64,000 bases of DNA. It comes from Planctomycetota bacterium. GTDB taxonomy: Bacteria; Planctomycetota; J058; JAJDCP01. The notes under the pieces are model-generated. The model was not told where the DNA came from. It saw only the letters and a program-made list of their open reading frames with translations, and made no database searches. Location of the stretch: the NCBI GenBank assembly GCA_029260765.1, contig JAJDCP010000125.1, positions 19,475-83,474 on the forward strand, written 5' to 3'. Below are positions 16,504-25,914 of the stretch, one piece after another; the first letter of the stretch is position 1, and each line of letters starts with the position of its first letter. A program made the position numbers and the translations under genes.

Positions 16504-19500
16504 TCATGGGGCGGAATCGGTGACGTCCTCGATGGCGAGCAGGATCAAACCCGACCCCGCACTTGCATGGGCGAGGCGGCGTGCGTTGAGCCGCATCCTG
16601 CGCAGCCCGAGCTCCTCAAATTCGTGCGACATCTCGAAGTCCTCAAAGCTGACGTTCCTTGGCAGGATCTCCTCGAGCAGCTCACGCAATCTGGGGATGT
16701 CCCATTGCTTGTTGCCCAGCTCGTAGAGCGAGTTCCCAATGGTCTGGTCAGGGATGGTACCGAAGGTCTTGTAGAAAGACGCGTTGACCGAGATGACACG
16801 CAATTGCTCGTCGAGCACAATCAAGGGTTCGCGGACAGTGGCCACAATGCTCCTGGCCACGCTTTCCTGCGCAGACTGCAGTGACGCCGCCGCTCGTTTG
16901 CGTTCGGTGATATCGATAAAGGTGATCACGGTTCCCTCGATGACGTTCTCCAGGGTACGGTAGGGCCTGATGCGCATCAGGAACCACAAACCCTCGTGGG
17001 ACTCGACCTCGGCTTCCACGCTGTTCAAGGTGTCGAGTACGCTCTGTATGTCGTCCACCAGGCAGTCGTAGTTCTTCAGCTTGGCTGCGATATGACCTAC
17101 CGGCCGGCCGAGGTCCGACGGGATGAGGTTGATCACCCTGGTGGTGTCCGGAGTGAAGCGGGTGATGCACAGCTGCTGGTCCACGAATAATGTGCCCACT
17201 CCCGTCCCCGCCAGCAGGTTGTTCATGTCATTGTTGGCGCGCGACAGGTCCGTCAGCTTGGTCTGCAGCTCGATGTTGACCGTGGCCAGCTCCTCGTTGA
17301 CCGATTGCAGCTCCTCCTTTGAGGTCTCCAACTCTTCATTGGTGGATTGCAGCTCCTCGTTGACCGACTGGGCTTCCTCGTTTGCGGACTTGAGCGACTC
17401 GTTGGAGGTCTCCATCTCCTCCAGAGCCGTCTGAAGGTACTCTTCTTTGGCCCGAAGCTCCTGTTTCAGCGAGCTGATCTGCATTTTCAGCTCGTCGGCT
17501 CGCCGTCCCTCCGGAATCGCGGACATGTCCTTTGTCGGGCCCTGCTCCGTTGCGGGGGTCTGCTCTTCCAGCACGACAAGGAAGAGGTCTCGTTTGCCTC
17601 CATCGCCGCTTCGGAGCACCGGTGTGACGATCAGGCGGGCTGTGATGGCATCGCCGTTGGTCTTGATCTGCAGCCCGGGACAGTCCACGGCCACCTGTGT
17701 GGTGCTGACGCGGTGCAGCGCAGTGGTGAGCTCTCTTCTCAGCCCTTCCCTGGCCATGGGCAGGATGAACATGCTGGCGTTGCCAGGGGCTGGTTCCAGA
17801 TACTTGCCGGTGCGGCCATAGATATGAAGGATCTCGCCACGTCTGGTGACCAGGATGCCGGCCTGGACGTAGTGCTGAAGCAGGGCGTGTTCAATAAGCT
17901 CACGCAGGTTGTCTTTCCCGTCTGCTGGGCCCTGTCCACGCGACGTGATCGGCAGCCCGGGAAGGGCTCGCCGCCACGACGGCATCAGATTCCCCAAAGC
18001 AGGACGCCGGACTCCCGGCACCCTTTCCTGGCGCAGATACAGCTTCTCCTTGCGATCCAGCGTTTTGAAGAGCGTCTCGACGCCTCCGACCGTCTCCGAC
18101 GTCCCCAGGAAGAGCACTCCCTCGGTGAGCAGAGCGTAGTGGAACAGGGCCATGAGTTTCTTCTGCAGATCCCCATTCAGGTAGATCAGCAGGTTGCGAC
18201 AGCTGATCATGTCCAGCTTGGAAAAAGGCGGGTCTTTGATCACATCCTGTTGAGAGAAGATCATCTGATCGCGGATGACCTTGTGGATGCGATAGACGCC
18301 AGCCTCCGGGTCATGAACAAAGTAACGAGCCAGCCGTTCAGGGGTGACGTCCAGGGCGATGCTGACGGGAAAGACACCACCGCGGGCCCGCTCGATGGAC
18401 CGCTTGTCTATGTCGGTGGCGAACACCTGCACTTTGAGCGTCAGCCCCAGAGTTTCCATATGTTCCTGGATCAGGATGGCGATGGAATAGGCCTCCTCAC
18501 CGGTCGAACACCCGCACACCCAGACCCTGACGCTGTCATTCCCGGCCTTGTTGGCCAGAATGCGCGGGATGCCTTTGGTTTGGAGGGCTGCAAAGGCGTC
18601 CGCGTCGCGAAAGAAACAGGTGACGCCGATCAGCAGCTCGTGGAACAAGGCCTCGATTTCCGCTGGAGACGTTTGCAGAAAGTGGATGTAGTCGTAGGCT
18701 TCGTCGATCTGGTGCAGAGCCATGCGCCGCTGCACGCGGCGCACCAGAGTGTTCGTCTTGTAGTCGGAAAAATCGTGTCCGGTCTGGGACCGCAACACGC
18801 TGCAGATCTTGTTGAGCATGTTGACGAAGCTGGCAGACACGGGAGCGCCGTGCGTGGGGGGGCGCCTGCTGTAGGCGTGGCTCACGTAGGCGATCAGTTG
18901 GGCAGGCATCTCTTCTGGTCGCAGCACGTAGTCGACCATACCGGTGGCAATAGCGCTCCGCGGCATGCCGTCGAACTCGGTCGAGTCGGGTGCCTGCGCC
19001 ATAACCATGCCGCTCTCTCCCTTCACGGCACGCACGCCAAGTGTGCCGTCACTGCCGGTTCCCGCGAGCACGATACAGATGGCGCGGTCCTGTTGGTCTT
19101 GGGCCAAGGAGCGAAAGAAGAAGTCTATGGGCAACCGCATTCCGCGCGGCGCGGTCGGCTTGAAGAGCTGCAGCGAGCCATGGAGCAGGACCATGTCCCG
19201 GTTGGGGGGGATGATGTAGGTGCAGTTGGGCTGGAGTTTCATGCCATCCTGAACCTCGAAGACCTGCATCCCTGTGTAGCGCTTGACCAGCTCGCTCAGC
19301 ATGCTCTTGTGGTCCGGGGCCAGATGCTGCACCAGAACGAAGGACAGACCGCTCTTGGTTTTGTCGGGCATCGCAGAGAAGAAGGCCTCGAAAGCCGCCA
19401 GGCCCCCTGCCGACGCCCCGATACCCACGATGGGGAAGACCTGCACCGGCTCGCGCAGGGGTTCTTCCTCAGGATCGGGAGCTGCTCGGAGCGCTGGGAC

Positions 19501-19608
19501 CTCGGTTGCAGTGAGCTCTTGGGGAGGCCTGGACGGCGTGCCGCCCTCTCCTGCAACATTGCCCGGCAAGTCTGGTGCGTTATCTTCCCCGGGCTCCTCA
19601 TCAATCAT
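16504..19608 (-). CDS. CheB-CheR-PAS fusion signalling protein without kinase domain
   Basis: 1034 residues from ATG 19608, placed 6 nt after AGGAG. After a disordered acidic N-terminus come a CheB methylesterase domain (Ser66 in GIGASAGG, His in LVQHLAPDHKSM, Asp in AGTGSDGTLG), a CheR methyltransferase domain with its N-terminal helical part (NKICSVLRSQTGHDFSDYK) and SAM site (VWVCGCSTGEEAYS), a PAS-like segment, a long coiled coil (NEELQSTNEELETSKEELQS), and two PAS domains (LLAGTGVGTLFVDQQL; VREPLIVLDEQLRV). It ends after the last PAS. Many homologues continue into a histidine kinase; this one does not. It may be a stand-alone regulator working with the kinase next to it. The domain calls are firm; the partner is inferred. 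Confidence 0.93.
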   Translation of the reverse strand: MIDEEPGEDNAPDLPGNVAGEGGTPSRPPQELTATEVPALRAAPDPEEEPLREPVQVFPIVGIGASAGGLAAFEAFFSAMPDKTKSGLSFVLVQHLAPDHKSMLSELVKRYTGMQVFEVQDGMKLQPNCTYIIPPNRDMVLLHGSLQLFKPTAPRGMRLPIDFFFRSLAQDQQDRAICIVLAGTGSDGTLGVRAVKGESGMVMAQAPDSTEFDGMPRSAIATGMVDYVLRPEEMPAQLIAYVSHAYSRRPPTHGAPVSASFVNMLNKICSVLRSQTGHDFSDYKTNTLVRRVQRRMALHQIDEAYDYIHFLQTSPAEIEALFHELLIGVTCFFRDADAFAALQTKGIPRILANKAGNDSVRVWVCGCSTGEEAYSIAILIQEHMETLGLTLKVQVFATDIDKRSIERARGGVFPVSIALDVTPERLARYFVHDPEAGVYRIHKVIRDQMIFSQQDVIKDPPFSKLDMISCRNLLIYLNGDLQKKLMALFHYALLTEGVLFLGTSETVGGVETLFKTLDRKEKLYLRQERVPGVRRPALGNLMPSWRRALPGLPITSRGQGPADGKDNLRELIEHALLQHYVQAGILVTRRGEILHIYGRTGKYLEPAPGNASMFILPMAREGLRRELTTALHRVSTTQVAVDCPGLQIKTNGDAITARLIVTPVLRSGDGGKRDLFLVVLEEQTPATEQGPTKDMSAIPEGRRADELKMQISSLKQELRAKEEYLQTALEEMETSNESLKSANEEAQSVNEELQSTNEELETSKEELQSVNEELATVNIELQTKLTDLSRANNDMNNLLAGTGVGTLFVDQQLCITRFTPDTTRVINLIPSDLGRPVGHIAAKLKNYDCLVDDIQSVLDTLNSVEAEVESHEGLWFLMRIRPYRTLENVIEGTVITFIDITERKRAAASLQSAQESVARSIVATVREPLIVLDEQLRVISVNASFYKTFGTIPDQTIGNSLYELGNKQWDIPRLRELLEEILPRNVSFEDFEMSHEFEELGLRRMRLNARRLAHASAGSGLILLAIEDVTDSAP

Positions 19609-19911
19609 CCGACACTCCTGTACGAAAACCGAGTGACACCCGGGGGCGGCTGTGCACAACGAGGTTCGATCAATCTGCACGGATACGTTCTAACGGAGGG
19701 TCGTTCCCCGTCAACCATTTCGGCCGGAAGTGTCACAAGTGCGCCATTGCCCCGTCGGGGTTCCTTCGGGCACAGGATGACAGGCTTGGAGGGAGGCACA
19801 TGAGCCTCTGAGGGGGTACTCTTCTTGCGCCGATGGGGGTCGTTCAGCTCTTGGGAGGGCTCTCTGTGCGGGTACCGTGCTCCCTTTCAAGGCGGGCCCA
19901 CGCGCACAACC
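19609..19911. other. Intergenic region upstream of the CheB-CheR-PAS gene
   Basis: About 300 bp between the start of the CheB-CheR-PAS gene and the end of the radical SAM gene, both on the minus strand. It should carry the CheB-CheR-PAS promoter. I see no convincing -35/-10 pair, repeat or small gene. Confidence 0.35.
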
Positions 19912-21699
19912 TCAGCCGCTGTTGTAGGTCAGCAGACGGCCGGAGCGCGCATCGCGCGTAAACCTGTAGAAATGCCAGTGGGTCACACAGCGGTTGAGGA
20001 ACATGGCCAGACCGATCACGTTGGGCCTGTACTTCAGGTTCTTGCGAAAGAAGAAGCGCAGGTAGACCCGACCTACCGAGAACAGGGAGCCGTCCCTGAG
20101 CAAGGTCCAGAACAGGTTCCACAGCAGGATGAGGCTGTAGCCCAGGGTGGGCAGGGTGCGTCCCTCATTGGCCTTGCGGCTGATCTCGGCCCGGCGTTCG
20201 TGGTACTCGGGGAGGCGGTAGGCCATGAAGTAGCGTTCCAGGAAAGCCTCGGGCGTGTAGAGGCGGCGCACCAGCTCCCAGTAATTCTCCCGCAGCTCCT
20301 TGCGCGTCATGTTCTTGGGGTGGAAGTTGCAGTTGGGGTCGTTGCTGACCAGACGCCCCGCTTTCTCGAGGCGCTCATAGAGGGGCGTCTTGGGGATCGC
20401 AGACAGCATGCCCACCATCGCGAGCAGGACGCCATTGCTCTGGATGAAATCGTACTGGGCGTCGAAGATCTCTTTGTCGTCATTGTCGAAACCCACGATG
20501 AACCCAGCGCTGATGTCGAGGCCCGCGCGCTGGATGCGCCTCAGCTTCTCCTCCATGCTATCGCCGCGCGTGTTTTGAAACTTCTTCGTCTCCTCCAAGC
20601 TTGCCTTCTTGGGCGTCTCGATACCAATGAAGATGCTGCGAAAATTGGCCCGATACATCAGCTCCAAGAGCTCTTCATCGTCGGCGAGGTTCAAGCTGGC
20701 CTCGGTGTTCAGGCGCAGCGGATAGCCGTGCTTCTCCTGCCACTTGATGATCTCGCGCAGGAGCTCTTTGGCCTTTCTCTTGTTTCCGATGAAGTTGTCG
20801 TCTACGACCATGGCCAGGAAGAACCCGGCCTTACGCAACTCGTCGAGCTCGTTGATCACCTGCGCGGGGGTCTTGAGCCGCGGCACGCGCCCGTAGATGA
20901 CGATGATGTCGCAGAACTCACACTGGAAGGGGCAGCCCCGCGAGAACTGCAGCGCTCCTGCTCCGTAGCGGCTGGCGTTGAGCAGGTCGTAACGCGGCGA
21001 AGGGAGCTGGCTCATATCGGTCTTTCGGGACTGCTCGTAGCGGGCCACGAGTGGGCGTCCGGCGGCGAAGTCGGCGAGGAACCTGGGCCAGGTCTCATCC
21101 GCCTCGCCGATGAACACCGCGTCGTAGAGACCGTCGAAGTATTCGGTCTCCACGTAGGCTAGAGGCCCGCCGACGCACACGAAGGTCTCGATGCGGCGCA
21201 GACGCTCGAGAATCTCGCGCATACGAACGCGCTGCACATTCATACCCGTGACGCCCACGATGTCATAGCTCGAGAGGGCATCCCAGTCGATGTCCTCCAC
21301 GTTCTCGTCAAGGAGGCGGAAGTCATGGCTCCCGCCCAGGCCTGCCAGAGTGGGCAGAGCACCGTTGATCATGGTGCTGCGCCGGTCCCCCGGATAGAGG
21401 GGGAGCGCGAACTCGAAGCCCCAGAACGAGGGCTCGAAGCGCGGGTTGATCAGACACACCTGGAGAGTACGCGCCGGCGCCGACAGCTCCACTGCGGACG
21501 CAGACCGGACCCCAGAAGGCTGGGCTTCCGCATCGGATGGGACGAGGCTGGAGCGGGTCAGGACTGGGGACGTAGTAGTAGGAACCAAGTGCTGTCCCTC
21601 CAGGCAAGTGTCTACGACAGACCGATTGTCGCGTGGTTGCAGGTTGAAGCCATCGGAGCCCAAGCGGCTTCCTGCGGTTGCATACAGGTGCCGGAGCAA
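19912..21699 (-). CDS. B12-binding domain radical SAM protein with DUF4070 C-terminus
   Basis: Up to 595 residues. The TTG at 21699 is only the frame limit. The conserved part begins near residue 80 (VCLINPRFEPSFWGFEF), so the true start may be a downstream GTG. Domains: cobalamin-binding Rossmann domain (about 80-210, with VGVTGMNVQ and CVGGPLAYVE), then the radical SAM TIM barrel with the 4Fe-4S motif RGCPFQCEFCDI (Cys-x3-Cys-x2-Cys), then a DUF4070 domain (CNFHPKNMTRKELRENYWEL). This architecture includes the hopanoid C2-methylase HpnP and other B12-radical SAM enzymes. The substrate cannot be read from sequence. It follows a degenerate pirin gene by about 90 bp and may share its transcript. 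Confidence 0.9.
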   Translation of the reverse strand: MLRHLYATAGSRLGSDGFNLQPRDNRSVVDTCLEGQHLVPTTTSPVLTRSSLVPSDAEAQPSGVRSASAVELSAPARTLQVCLINPRFEPSFWGFEFALPLYPGDRRSTMINGALPTLAGLGGSHDFRLLDENVEDIDWDALSSYDIVGVTGMNVQRVRMREILERLRRIETFVCVGGPLAYVETEYFDGLYDAVFIGEADETWPRFLADFAAGRPLVARYEQSRKTDMSQLPSPRYDLLNASRYGAGALQFSRGCPFQCEFCDIIVIYGRVPRLKTPAQVINELDELRKAGFFLAMVVDDNFIGNKRKAKELLREIIKWQEKHGYPLRLNTEASLNLADDEELLELMYRANFRSIFIGIETPKKASLEETKKFQNTRGDSMEEKLRRIQRAGLDISAGFIVGFDNDDKEIFDAQYDFIQSNGVLLAMVGMLSAIPKTPLYERLEKAGRLVSNDPNCNFHPKNMTRKELRENYWELVRRLYTPEAFLERYFMAYRLPEYHERRAEISRKANEGRTLPTLGYSLILLWNLFWTLLRDGSLFSVGRVYLRFFFRKNLKYRPNVIGLAMFLNRCVTHWHFYRFTRDARSGRLLTYNSG

Positions 21700-21790
21700 T
21701 CTTCATGCCGATGGGGGGGGAGGAAGTTCGCCGGGGTGCGTTTTGGCGGCTCGCTACCGCGTGCCGTTCATGGCTTCCTGGCCGGCCTGC

Positions 21791-22498
21791 TCATCGGCCT
21801 CGACCGACATCGACAAGCAGGATCTCGCTGGTCGTCTGGGCTGTGAAAGAGACGCTGCGTTCCAACGTCACTCCCACCCCGTCTCCCCGGGTCAGGATCA
21901 GGTCTTGCAGCTTGACCTCGCCGTCGATGAGATGGAGCCAGGCGCTCCGTCCCGGGGCCAGCTCGTGGATGAGGTGCGTTCCCGGGTCGATGATGCTCGA
22001 GAAGATCTGGGCGTCCTGCAGGATGCGGAGCGACCCTCTACGTCCGTCAGAGGAGGCGACGGTACACAGCATGTTGCGGCGCTGCGCCGAGGTGAAGCGC
22101 CTCTGCTCCTGGGAGCACTCGAGGCCGGATTGTGCGGGACGCAGGGTTATCCTGAAGAGGTGCGCCTGCTGCGTCGGCGACGCGCTCGTCTCTCTGTGGC
22201 GGATGCCGCGGCCCGTGACCATGCGTTGGAACTCACCCGCCTGGACGACGATCGAGCTTCCGTTGGAGCTCTCCTGCGCGAGGGCCCCCCTGTGCAGGTA
22301 CAGCACGATCTCGGCTTCATTGGGTACGTGCATGGCAGAGGCACTGCCCGGTTGGAGTCGAAGCTCGTCGAAGCTGGTGACAAGGCCCAACGCGTCGTGG
22401 CTGGCAGCTGGCCGCCGCTGAGGGTCGAACGTCGACCAGATGGCCAGCTCAGCTTTCTCGACATGGCGGCGCTCCGCGTTCCTGCGCAGCGTAATCAT
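21791..22498 (-). CDS. Pirin-like bicupin with an incomplete metal site
   Basis: 235 residues from ATG 22498. Length and layout match pirin: MITLRRNAERRHVEKAELAI at the start, QRMVTGRGIRHRE in the first cupin and LAPGRSAWLHLIDGEV in the second. Of the usual ligands, H57, H101 and E103 are kept, but the second His of the HxH pair is replaced by Pro59 (AMHVPNE). The intact pirin at 0.7-1.4 kb has both. Metal binding and oxygenase activity are therefore doubtful, and a regulatory role is possible. It lies between a radical SAM gene and a divergent sigma-54 activator, with a sigma-54-like promoter upstream. Confidence 0.85.
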   Translation of the reverse strand: MITLRRNAERRHVEKAELAIWSTFDPQRRPAASHDALGLVTSFDELRLQPGSASAMHVPNEAEIVLYLHRGALAQESSNGSSIVVQAGEFQRMVTGRGIRHRETSASPTQQAHLFRITLRPAQSGLECSQEQRRFTSAQRRNMLCTVASSDGRRGSLRILQDAQIFSSIIDPGTHLIHELAPGRSAWLHLIDGEVKLQDLILTRGDGVGVTLERSVSFTAQTTSEILLVDVGRGR

Positions 22499-22768
22499 GG
22501 TTTGTCACGATTCATGGAGAAGGGCTGTGCCCGGGATCTCAACTGTCAGGGCTCGGAAGAACGGGCGACCTGACGCCCTCGGCCAGCCTGGCTGGCGCGC
22601 TCTTGCGAGACCTCTCCCATGAGTCGCGCGGCGGCTCCTGGCCGCTGCGTTGCGCTTCCGTTGCGCAGCAAATCCTATCAGTGGGCACGTCGCCCCCTTT
22701 GTTGTGCTGGCGCGCTGATTTCTAACACTGTCCGTGGCCCCCGGTGGAGGTTGCTGTAGACAGCGTGA

Positions 22769-22785
22769 CGCATCGACCGTGCCAA
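22769..22785 (-). promoter_or_regulatory. Sigma-54-like promoter (-24/-12) reading toward the pirin and radical SAM genes
   Basis: On the minus strand the 17 bases read TTGGCACGGTCGATGCG. The -24 block TTGGCACG matches the sigma-54 consensus perfectly, and the invariant GG and GC are separated by exactly 10 nt. The -12 block is ATGCG instead of TTGCA/T. Transcription would start near 22757, giving about 260 nt of leader before the pirin start. A sigma-54 activator gene is transcribed in the opposite direction from the same region, which supports the call. Confidence 0.5.
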
Positions 22786-22846
22786 CACAATCAGGTAGAG
22801 GGAGTTGCGCGACAGTACTTTGTCGTGCGTCGCACATCGCATTGAA

Positions 22847-24526
22847 ATGAAGTACCATCCATTCAAATTGATGTGGTGCTTTATGCGAGTCGAGGATCTG
22901 CATCACGACGAACTGCTGGAGTTGGACCCGGAAGGAGGCGTGATCCGTTTCGCGGGTCAACGCGCGCTCCTGCTCAACGCTGTGGCCATGGGAGTCCTGC
23001 GGCAGTATCTCGTCGACAACTTCGGCCTGACGGCTGCCCGAACGGTGCTGACCCAGTTCGGCTTCGCCCATGGCTGGCGCATGGCGGAGGCCATGCAGCG
23101 GGAATTCAAGTGGGTGGATCAGCGTGAATGGAGCCGCGCAGGCCCTCGCATCCATACTCTGGGCGGACTGTTCCGCACGCAACCGGGGCACGAGGACCCG
23201 ATCAGCAAGCAGGGGGCGATGTTGCTCGCCTCCTACGAAGCGGAGCAGCATCTCCTGCACTTTGGCCGCTCCGATTCTCCTGTGTGTTGGACGATCTGCG
23301 GTCTGATGAGTGGCTACTTCAGCCACACCAGCGGCGAAGAGGTCTACGTCATCGAAGATCGCTGCCTGGGCAGAGGCGATGCGGCCTGCCATCTTCTGGG
23401 CCGCACACGCGCAGGATGGGGGAGCGAACACGCGGAGGAGCTGCTGTATTTCGACTCGGGGCGTCTGAAGGAGAGTCTCGATGTTTCCCTCAGCCGTGTG
23501 ATGGCAACCTTGAAGGCCGCGGAGGAGTCTCTGCGGGCCCACCGCAAGCTGCTGGTGCCGTTCGTGCATGACGTCGAGGAGCCGCTGGGGATCGTCGCCA
23601 AGAGCGCGAAGATGCAAAAGCTGTTGCAGCAGGCGCGTCGCGTGGCAAGAGTCGAGGCCACCGTCCTCATCACCGGTGAGAGCGGGGTGGGCAAGGAACG
23701 TGTCGCGCGCCTCATCCACCAAGAGTCGAAACGTGCCGCGGGGCCCTTCATCTCCGTCAACTGTGGGGCGATCACCGAGACGCTCATCGAGAGTGAGCTG
23801 TTCGGGCACAAGCGCGGCGCGTTCACAGGCGCGAGCTCAGACCGACCCGGCTTGTTCGAAGCGGCCCAGCACGGAACGCTGCTGCTGGATGAGATCGGTG
23901 ACATCTCCGCGGGCATGCAGGTCAACCTCTTGCGGGTGATTCAGGAGCGGCAGGTCAGACGGGTCGGGGAGAACACGAGCCGTCCTGTGGATGTACGGGT
24001 TTTGGCCGCCACCAACCGCGACCTGGCCCACGCGGTCGCAGATGGTGCCTTCCGCCAGGACCTCTATTTCCGGCTCAAGGTCATCGAGCTCCACGTTCCC
24101 CCCCTTCGCGACCGCCATGAAGACATCCTGCCGCTCGCCCGGTTCCTGCTCGCGGATGCTGCCTCTCGTATCGACCGCAAGATCTCGGGCCTCATGCCCC
24201 GCGCAGCCGATCAGCTGCTGCGCTACGATTGGCCTGGCAACGTGCGAGAGCTGGAGAACGCGATGGAGCGAGCTGTCGCCTTCGCGGTCGGAAGCCGCGT
24301 GGACTTCAGCGATCTACCCGAGGAGATCCGCCAGGTTTTCCCCAAACCGGTGATCAGTGAGGGAACGGTGCAACCGCTCGTGGAAATCGAGAAGGAGTAC
24401 ATCCTCGCGGCACTGAAACTGAACGATGGCAACCAGACCCGAACTGCAAAGCAGCTGCGCATCGCCACGGCGACCCTGTACCGCAAGCTCAAGAAGTACG
24501 GCCTCATCAAGAAGTCCAAGAAGTGA
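22847..24526 (+). CDS. Sigma-54-dependent transcriptional activator (XylR_N-V4R-AAA+-HTH)
   Basis: 559 residues from ATG 22847; ATG 22883 is an alternative, and neither has a good Shine-Dalgarno. The N-terminal sensor is XylR_N-like (FAGQRALLLNAVAMGVLRQY, TRTVLTQFGFAHG-type segment), followed by a V4R small-ligand domain (SGEEVYVIEDRCLGRGDAAC) and a linker helix. The AAA+ domain has Walker A (GESGVGKE), the sigma-54 contact loop GAFTGA (residues 324-329), Walker B (LLLDEIGD) and R fingers. A Fis-type helix-turn-helix ends the protein (NQTRTAKQLRIATATLYRKL). Relatives XylR, DmpR and PoxR sense aromatic compounds. The ligand here is unknown. The divergent pirin gene has a sigma-54-like promoter. 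Confidence 0.95.
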   Translation: MKYHPFKLMWCFMRVEDLHHDELLELDPEGGVIRFAGQRALLLNAVAMGVLRQYLVDNFGLTAARTVLTQFGFAHGWRMAEAMQREFKWVDQREWSRAGPRIHTLGGLFRTQPGHEDPISKQGAMLLASYEAEQHLLHFGRSDSPVCWTICGLMSGYFSHTSGEEVYVIEDRCLGRGDAACHLLGRTRAGWGSEHAEELLYFDSGRLKESLDVSLSRVMATLKAAEESLRAHRKLLVPFVHDVEEPLGIVAKSAKMQKLLQQARRVARVEATVLITGESGVGKERVARLIHQESKRAAGPFISVNCGAITETLIESELFGHKRGAFTGASSDRPGLFEAAQHGTLLLDEIGDISAGMQVNLLRVIQERQVRRVGENTSRPVDVRVLAATNRDLAHAVADGAFRQDLYFRLKVIELHVPPLRDRHEDILPLARFLLADAASRIDRKISGLMPRAADQLLRYDWPGNVRELENAMERAVAFAVGSRVDFSDLPEEIRQVFPKPVISEGTVQPLVEIEKEYILAALKLNDGNQTRTAKQLRIATATLYRKLKKYGLIKKSKK

Positions 24527-24786
24527 CATCGGACGCCAGTTCTGCAGGCGCGAGCCGGGTAGAACGTCGTGGTCAGGGGTTCTTCAACCCAGACTGAGGA
24601 CTCCTCGCAGGGGATGGCGAAACATTCTCTGGCCTCAAGCCAACGGTTTCTTGGGACCGAGCGCGCTCCGTCCGAGTGACGCTTCCCAAAGAGTCGCGCT
24701 CGCCCGGCCTGCTCCGACGTCCTCGCTCCCTGCCCCATCTCCCTGGTATCATGGGCCGTCCGATCCTGACCCCAAGGAGGCTCGCT

Positions 24787-25824
24787 GTGACCCTACCTGC
24801 GACTATGCGCGCGATCGTGCTTCCCCGCCATGCCGTCGACCTGTCCGAGGCCATCGCCGGCCTGCGCGTCGAGGAACGGCCGGTGCCAAGCCTGCGCAAG
24901 GGCCAGGTCTTGATCCGGATGTTGGCTGCGCCCTGCAATCCCAGTGACCTTCTGTTCCTGCAGGATCAGTACGGCGTCAAGAAGACCTTGCCGAGTGTGC
25001 CGGGTTGGGAGGGCGTCGGCGAGGTCGTGGCGTCCGGAGGCGGCTTCCTGCCCTGGTTCCTCAAGGGCAAGAAGGTCGCCTGTGCGGGCCAGGCGGACCG
25101 GGACGGAACCTGGGCCGAGTACTTCGTCACTGAGGCCGCCCAGTGCCTGCCGCTGCTCGCGGGTATGGACGCCGTCCAGGGCTCGATGCTGATCGTCAAC
25201 CCCTTCACCGCCGCGGCCCTGCTGGATGAGGCCCGCAGCCTGGGCTCGAACGCGGTCGTCCATCTGGCCGCGGCGAGCCAGCTGGGGCGGATGATGCTGC
25301 CTCTGGCCAAGGACATGCGCATCCCGTTGCTCAATGTCGTCCGCCGCCCCGCCCAGGTCGAGCTCTTGCGCGGCCTGGGGGCGGAGCACGTGCTGAATTC
25401 CAGCGCGCCTGGTCATGCCGAGGAGCTGCGTGCGCTGTGCCAGCGGCTCGGCGCGACGGTCGCCTGTGATCCCGTCGCCGGGCCGCGCACGGGCCAGGTG
25501 CTCGAGGCTATGGGGCAGGGGGGCACCGTGCTGGTGTACGGTGCTCTGTCCGGCGAGGCCTGCGGCGGCATCGACCCGATCGGTCTGATCTTCAAACAGC
25601 AGCGCGTGCGCGGCTTCTGGCTCAGCGAGTGGGTCCAGTCCCGCGGTATGCTGGCGATCCTGCGCCGCGGCAACGCCCTGCAGCGCCACTTCGTGTCCGG
25701 CACCCTGCGCAGCGCCGTCCGGGCCGAGGTCGGCTTCGACGCATTCGCTGCACAGCTGCAGGCCTACGCGGACGACATGACCGGCGGCAAGGTCGTGCTG
25801 CGCCCGTGGGGGGCCGGCGCTTGA
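24787..25824 (+). CDS. MDR-superfamily oxidoreductase (MECR/quinone-reductase-like)
   Basis: The GTG at 24787 sits 6 nt after AAGGAGG, which fixes the start inside a longer open frame; 345 residues. The N-terminal GroES-like domain has PCNPSDLLFLQDQYGVKKTL and PGWEGVGEVVASGG, close to the pattern of mitochondrial trans-2-enoyl-CoA reductase (MECR/ETR1) and NADPH:quinone reductases. The nucleotide domain follows (VVHLAAASQLGRMMLPLAK, then LLNVVRR). Zinc-ligand cysteines of classical alcohol dehydrogenases are absent, so it is a zinc-free MDR using NADPH. Substrate could be an enoyl-CoA/ACP or a quinone. It stands alone, converging with the DUF922 gene 90 bp away. Confidence 0.88.
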   Translation: MTLPATMRAIVLPRHAVDLSEAIAGLRVEERPVPSLRKGQVLIRMLAAPCNPSDLLFLQDQYGVKKTLPSVPGWEGVGEVVASGGGFLPWFLKGKKVACAGQADRDGTWAEYFVTEAAQCLPLLAGMDAVQGSMLIVNPFTAAALLDEARSLGSNAVVHLAAASQLGRMMLPLAKDMRIPLLNVVRRPAQVELLRGLGAEHVLNSSAPGHAEELRALCQRLGATVACDPVAGPRTGQVLEAMGQGGTVLVYGALSGEACGGIDPIGLIFKQQRVRGFWLSEWVQSRGMLAILRRGNALQRHFVSGTLRSAVRAEVGFDAFAAQLQAYADDMTGGKVVLRPWGAGA

Positions 25825-25914
25825 GCGCACCCCCGGGGGCCGTGCTGGTTCTGGACGACGGACAGCTCGGTGGTCGTTTTGGTGCGCGGGGGCGGCATCC
25901 CGATGGGGATCTGC

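Noticed and set aside
17347..19803. An 818-codon open frame on the plus strand opposite the CheB-CheR-PAS gene
   Set aside because: It is an antisense shadow: the opposite strand has complete CheB, CheR and PAS motifs, and this frame has no domain, signal or Shine-Dalgarno.
19825..21162. A 445-codon plus-strand frame opposite the radical SAM gene
   Set aside because: The minus strand carries the radical SAM CxxxCxxC motif and DUF4070; the plus frame has no support.
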